DNA from: Bacteroidales bacterium
Lineage (GTDB): Bacteria; Bacteroidota; Bacteroidia; Bacteroidales; F082
Direction of reading: 5' to 3'
NCBI GenBank assembly: GCA_023229245.1
Contig: JALNZU010000005.1
Span: 62,001 to 126,000 of the forward strand
Length of the DNA stretch: 64,000 nt
In this document: piece after piece, positions 63,771 to 64,000 of the stretch
Position numbering within the stretch: position 1 is the first letter of the stretch
Layout of the letters: every line of letters begins with the position of its first letter
Notes under the pieces: generated by a model
Database searches by the model: none
Seen by the model: only the letters and a program-made list of their open reading frames with translations
Told to the model about the DNA's origin: nothing
Program-made: the position numbers and the translations under genes

Positions 63771-64000
63771 ATGAGACAGAAGGTATGTATTTTAGGTTTT
63801 GTTGTCTTGATGAGTTTTACTGCCTTTGGACAACAGTTTATTTCTGAAAATAAACAGTGGAATGTTAAAACATCCGGCATGCCCCTATCTATAAATACTG
63901 AGATTTATAAATTCAGGGGTGATACTTTGGTGGACGGATTGGTTTATAATTTACTTTATTATTCTGGAGACTCTACAAGCACCTGGCGATATCAGGGCAT
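63771..64000 (+). CDS. Secreted protein, 3' end outside the window
   Basis: An open frame runs to the window edge. ATG at 63771 gives a signal peptide (RQKVCILGFVVLMSFTAFGQ) followed by QFISENKQWNVKTSGMPLSI and YKFRGDTLVDGLVYNLLYYS, a start often seen in Bacteroidota exported or T9SS cargo proteins. In-frame ATGs at 63738 and 63750 would lengthen it. The role cannot be read from 76 codons. Confidence 0.6.
   Translation, partial: MRQKVCILGFVVLMSFTAFGQQFISENKQWNVKTSGMPLSINTEIYKFRGDTLVDGLVYNLLYYSGDSTSTWRYQG

Overview
The window looks like chromosomal DNA of a Bacteroidota bacterium, probably an anaerobic or facultative Bacteroidales-type lineage. The evidence is T9SS-type C-terminal sorting tails, a PorV-family protein, SusC-like TonB-dependent receptors with carboxypeptidase-regulatory plug domains, an OstA-like LPS-transport protein, a two-component propeller kinase, no obvious Shine-Dalgarno sequences, and repeated TAnnTTTG boxes (the Bacteroidota -7 element) before many genes. 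No rRNA, tRNA, CRISPR array, complete insertion sequence or prophage was seen.

Layout. 1-5.4 kb: cell envelope genes (amidase, MCE protein, OstA-like protein, a seven-repeat FG-GAP protein). 5.5-9.8 kb: a complete methylmalonyl-CoA epimerase plus Na+-pumping methylmalonyl-CoA decarboxylase operon, which fits succinate-to-propionate fermentation. 10-13 kb: CtlX-like hydrolase, fused FolB-FolK and a FolM-like reductase. 13-24.4 kb: mixed genes (a T9SS cargo protein, small HTH protein, MFS pump, PLP decarboxylase, AhpD-like protein, NDH-2, YfcC carrier, small membrane protein, lipoprotein hydrolase, GNAT). 24.4-27.2 kb: a long PurF-like enzyme, a HIT protein and GreA. 27.3-36.5 kb: an operon of TonB receptor, 1442-residue T9SS-like surface protein and PorV-family protein. 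36.6-41.5 kb: hypothetical protein, LytTR regulator, propeller sensor kinase and small lipoprotein. 41.6-45.4 kb: a Rieske-like lipoprotein without ligands and a metal-uptake-like set (HYC_CC_PP protein, TonB receptor, HMA protein). 45.6-49.7 kb: crotonase, 3-hydroxyacyl-CoA dehydrogenase, SCP-x-type thiolase and ElbB. 50.3-58.1 kb: a YbhGFSR-like efflux operon (TetR, TolC, HlyD, two ATPases, two permeases). 58.1-59.1 kb: a decayed 2-hydroxyacyl-CoA dehydratase activase remnant. 59.4-63.3 kb: a kinase/LuxR-regulator pair and a processive family 2 glycosyltransferase. A secreted protein is cut by the right edge.

The most unusual structure is in the efflux operon. Four of its intergenic gaps are filled by arrays of one 7-bp unit (consensus ACAATGG/ATAATTG): 14, 33, 11 and 13 units in continuous heptad register. 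Each array starts on the stop codon of the gene before it. A four-helix-bundle (S23/IVS-type, Avd-like) gene unrelated to transport sits between two of the arrays, like a cassette. One array also separates two ATPases that are fused in Escherichia coli YbhF. This is the part of the window most likely to be an undescribed repeat or mobile system.
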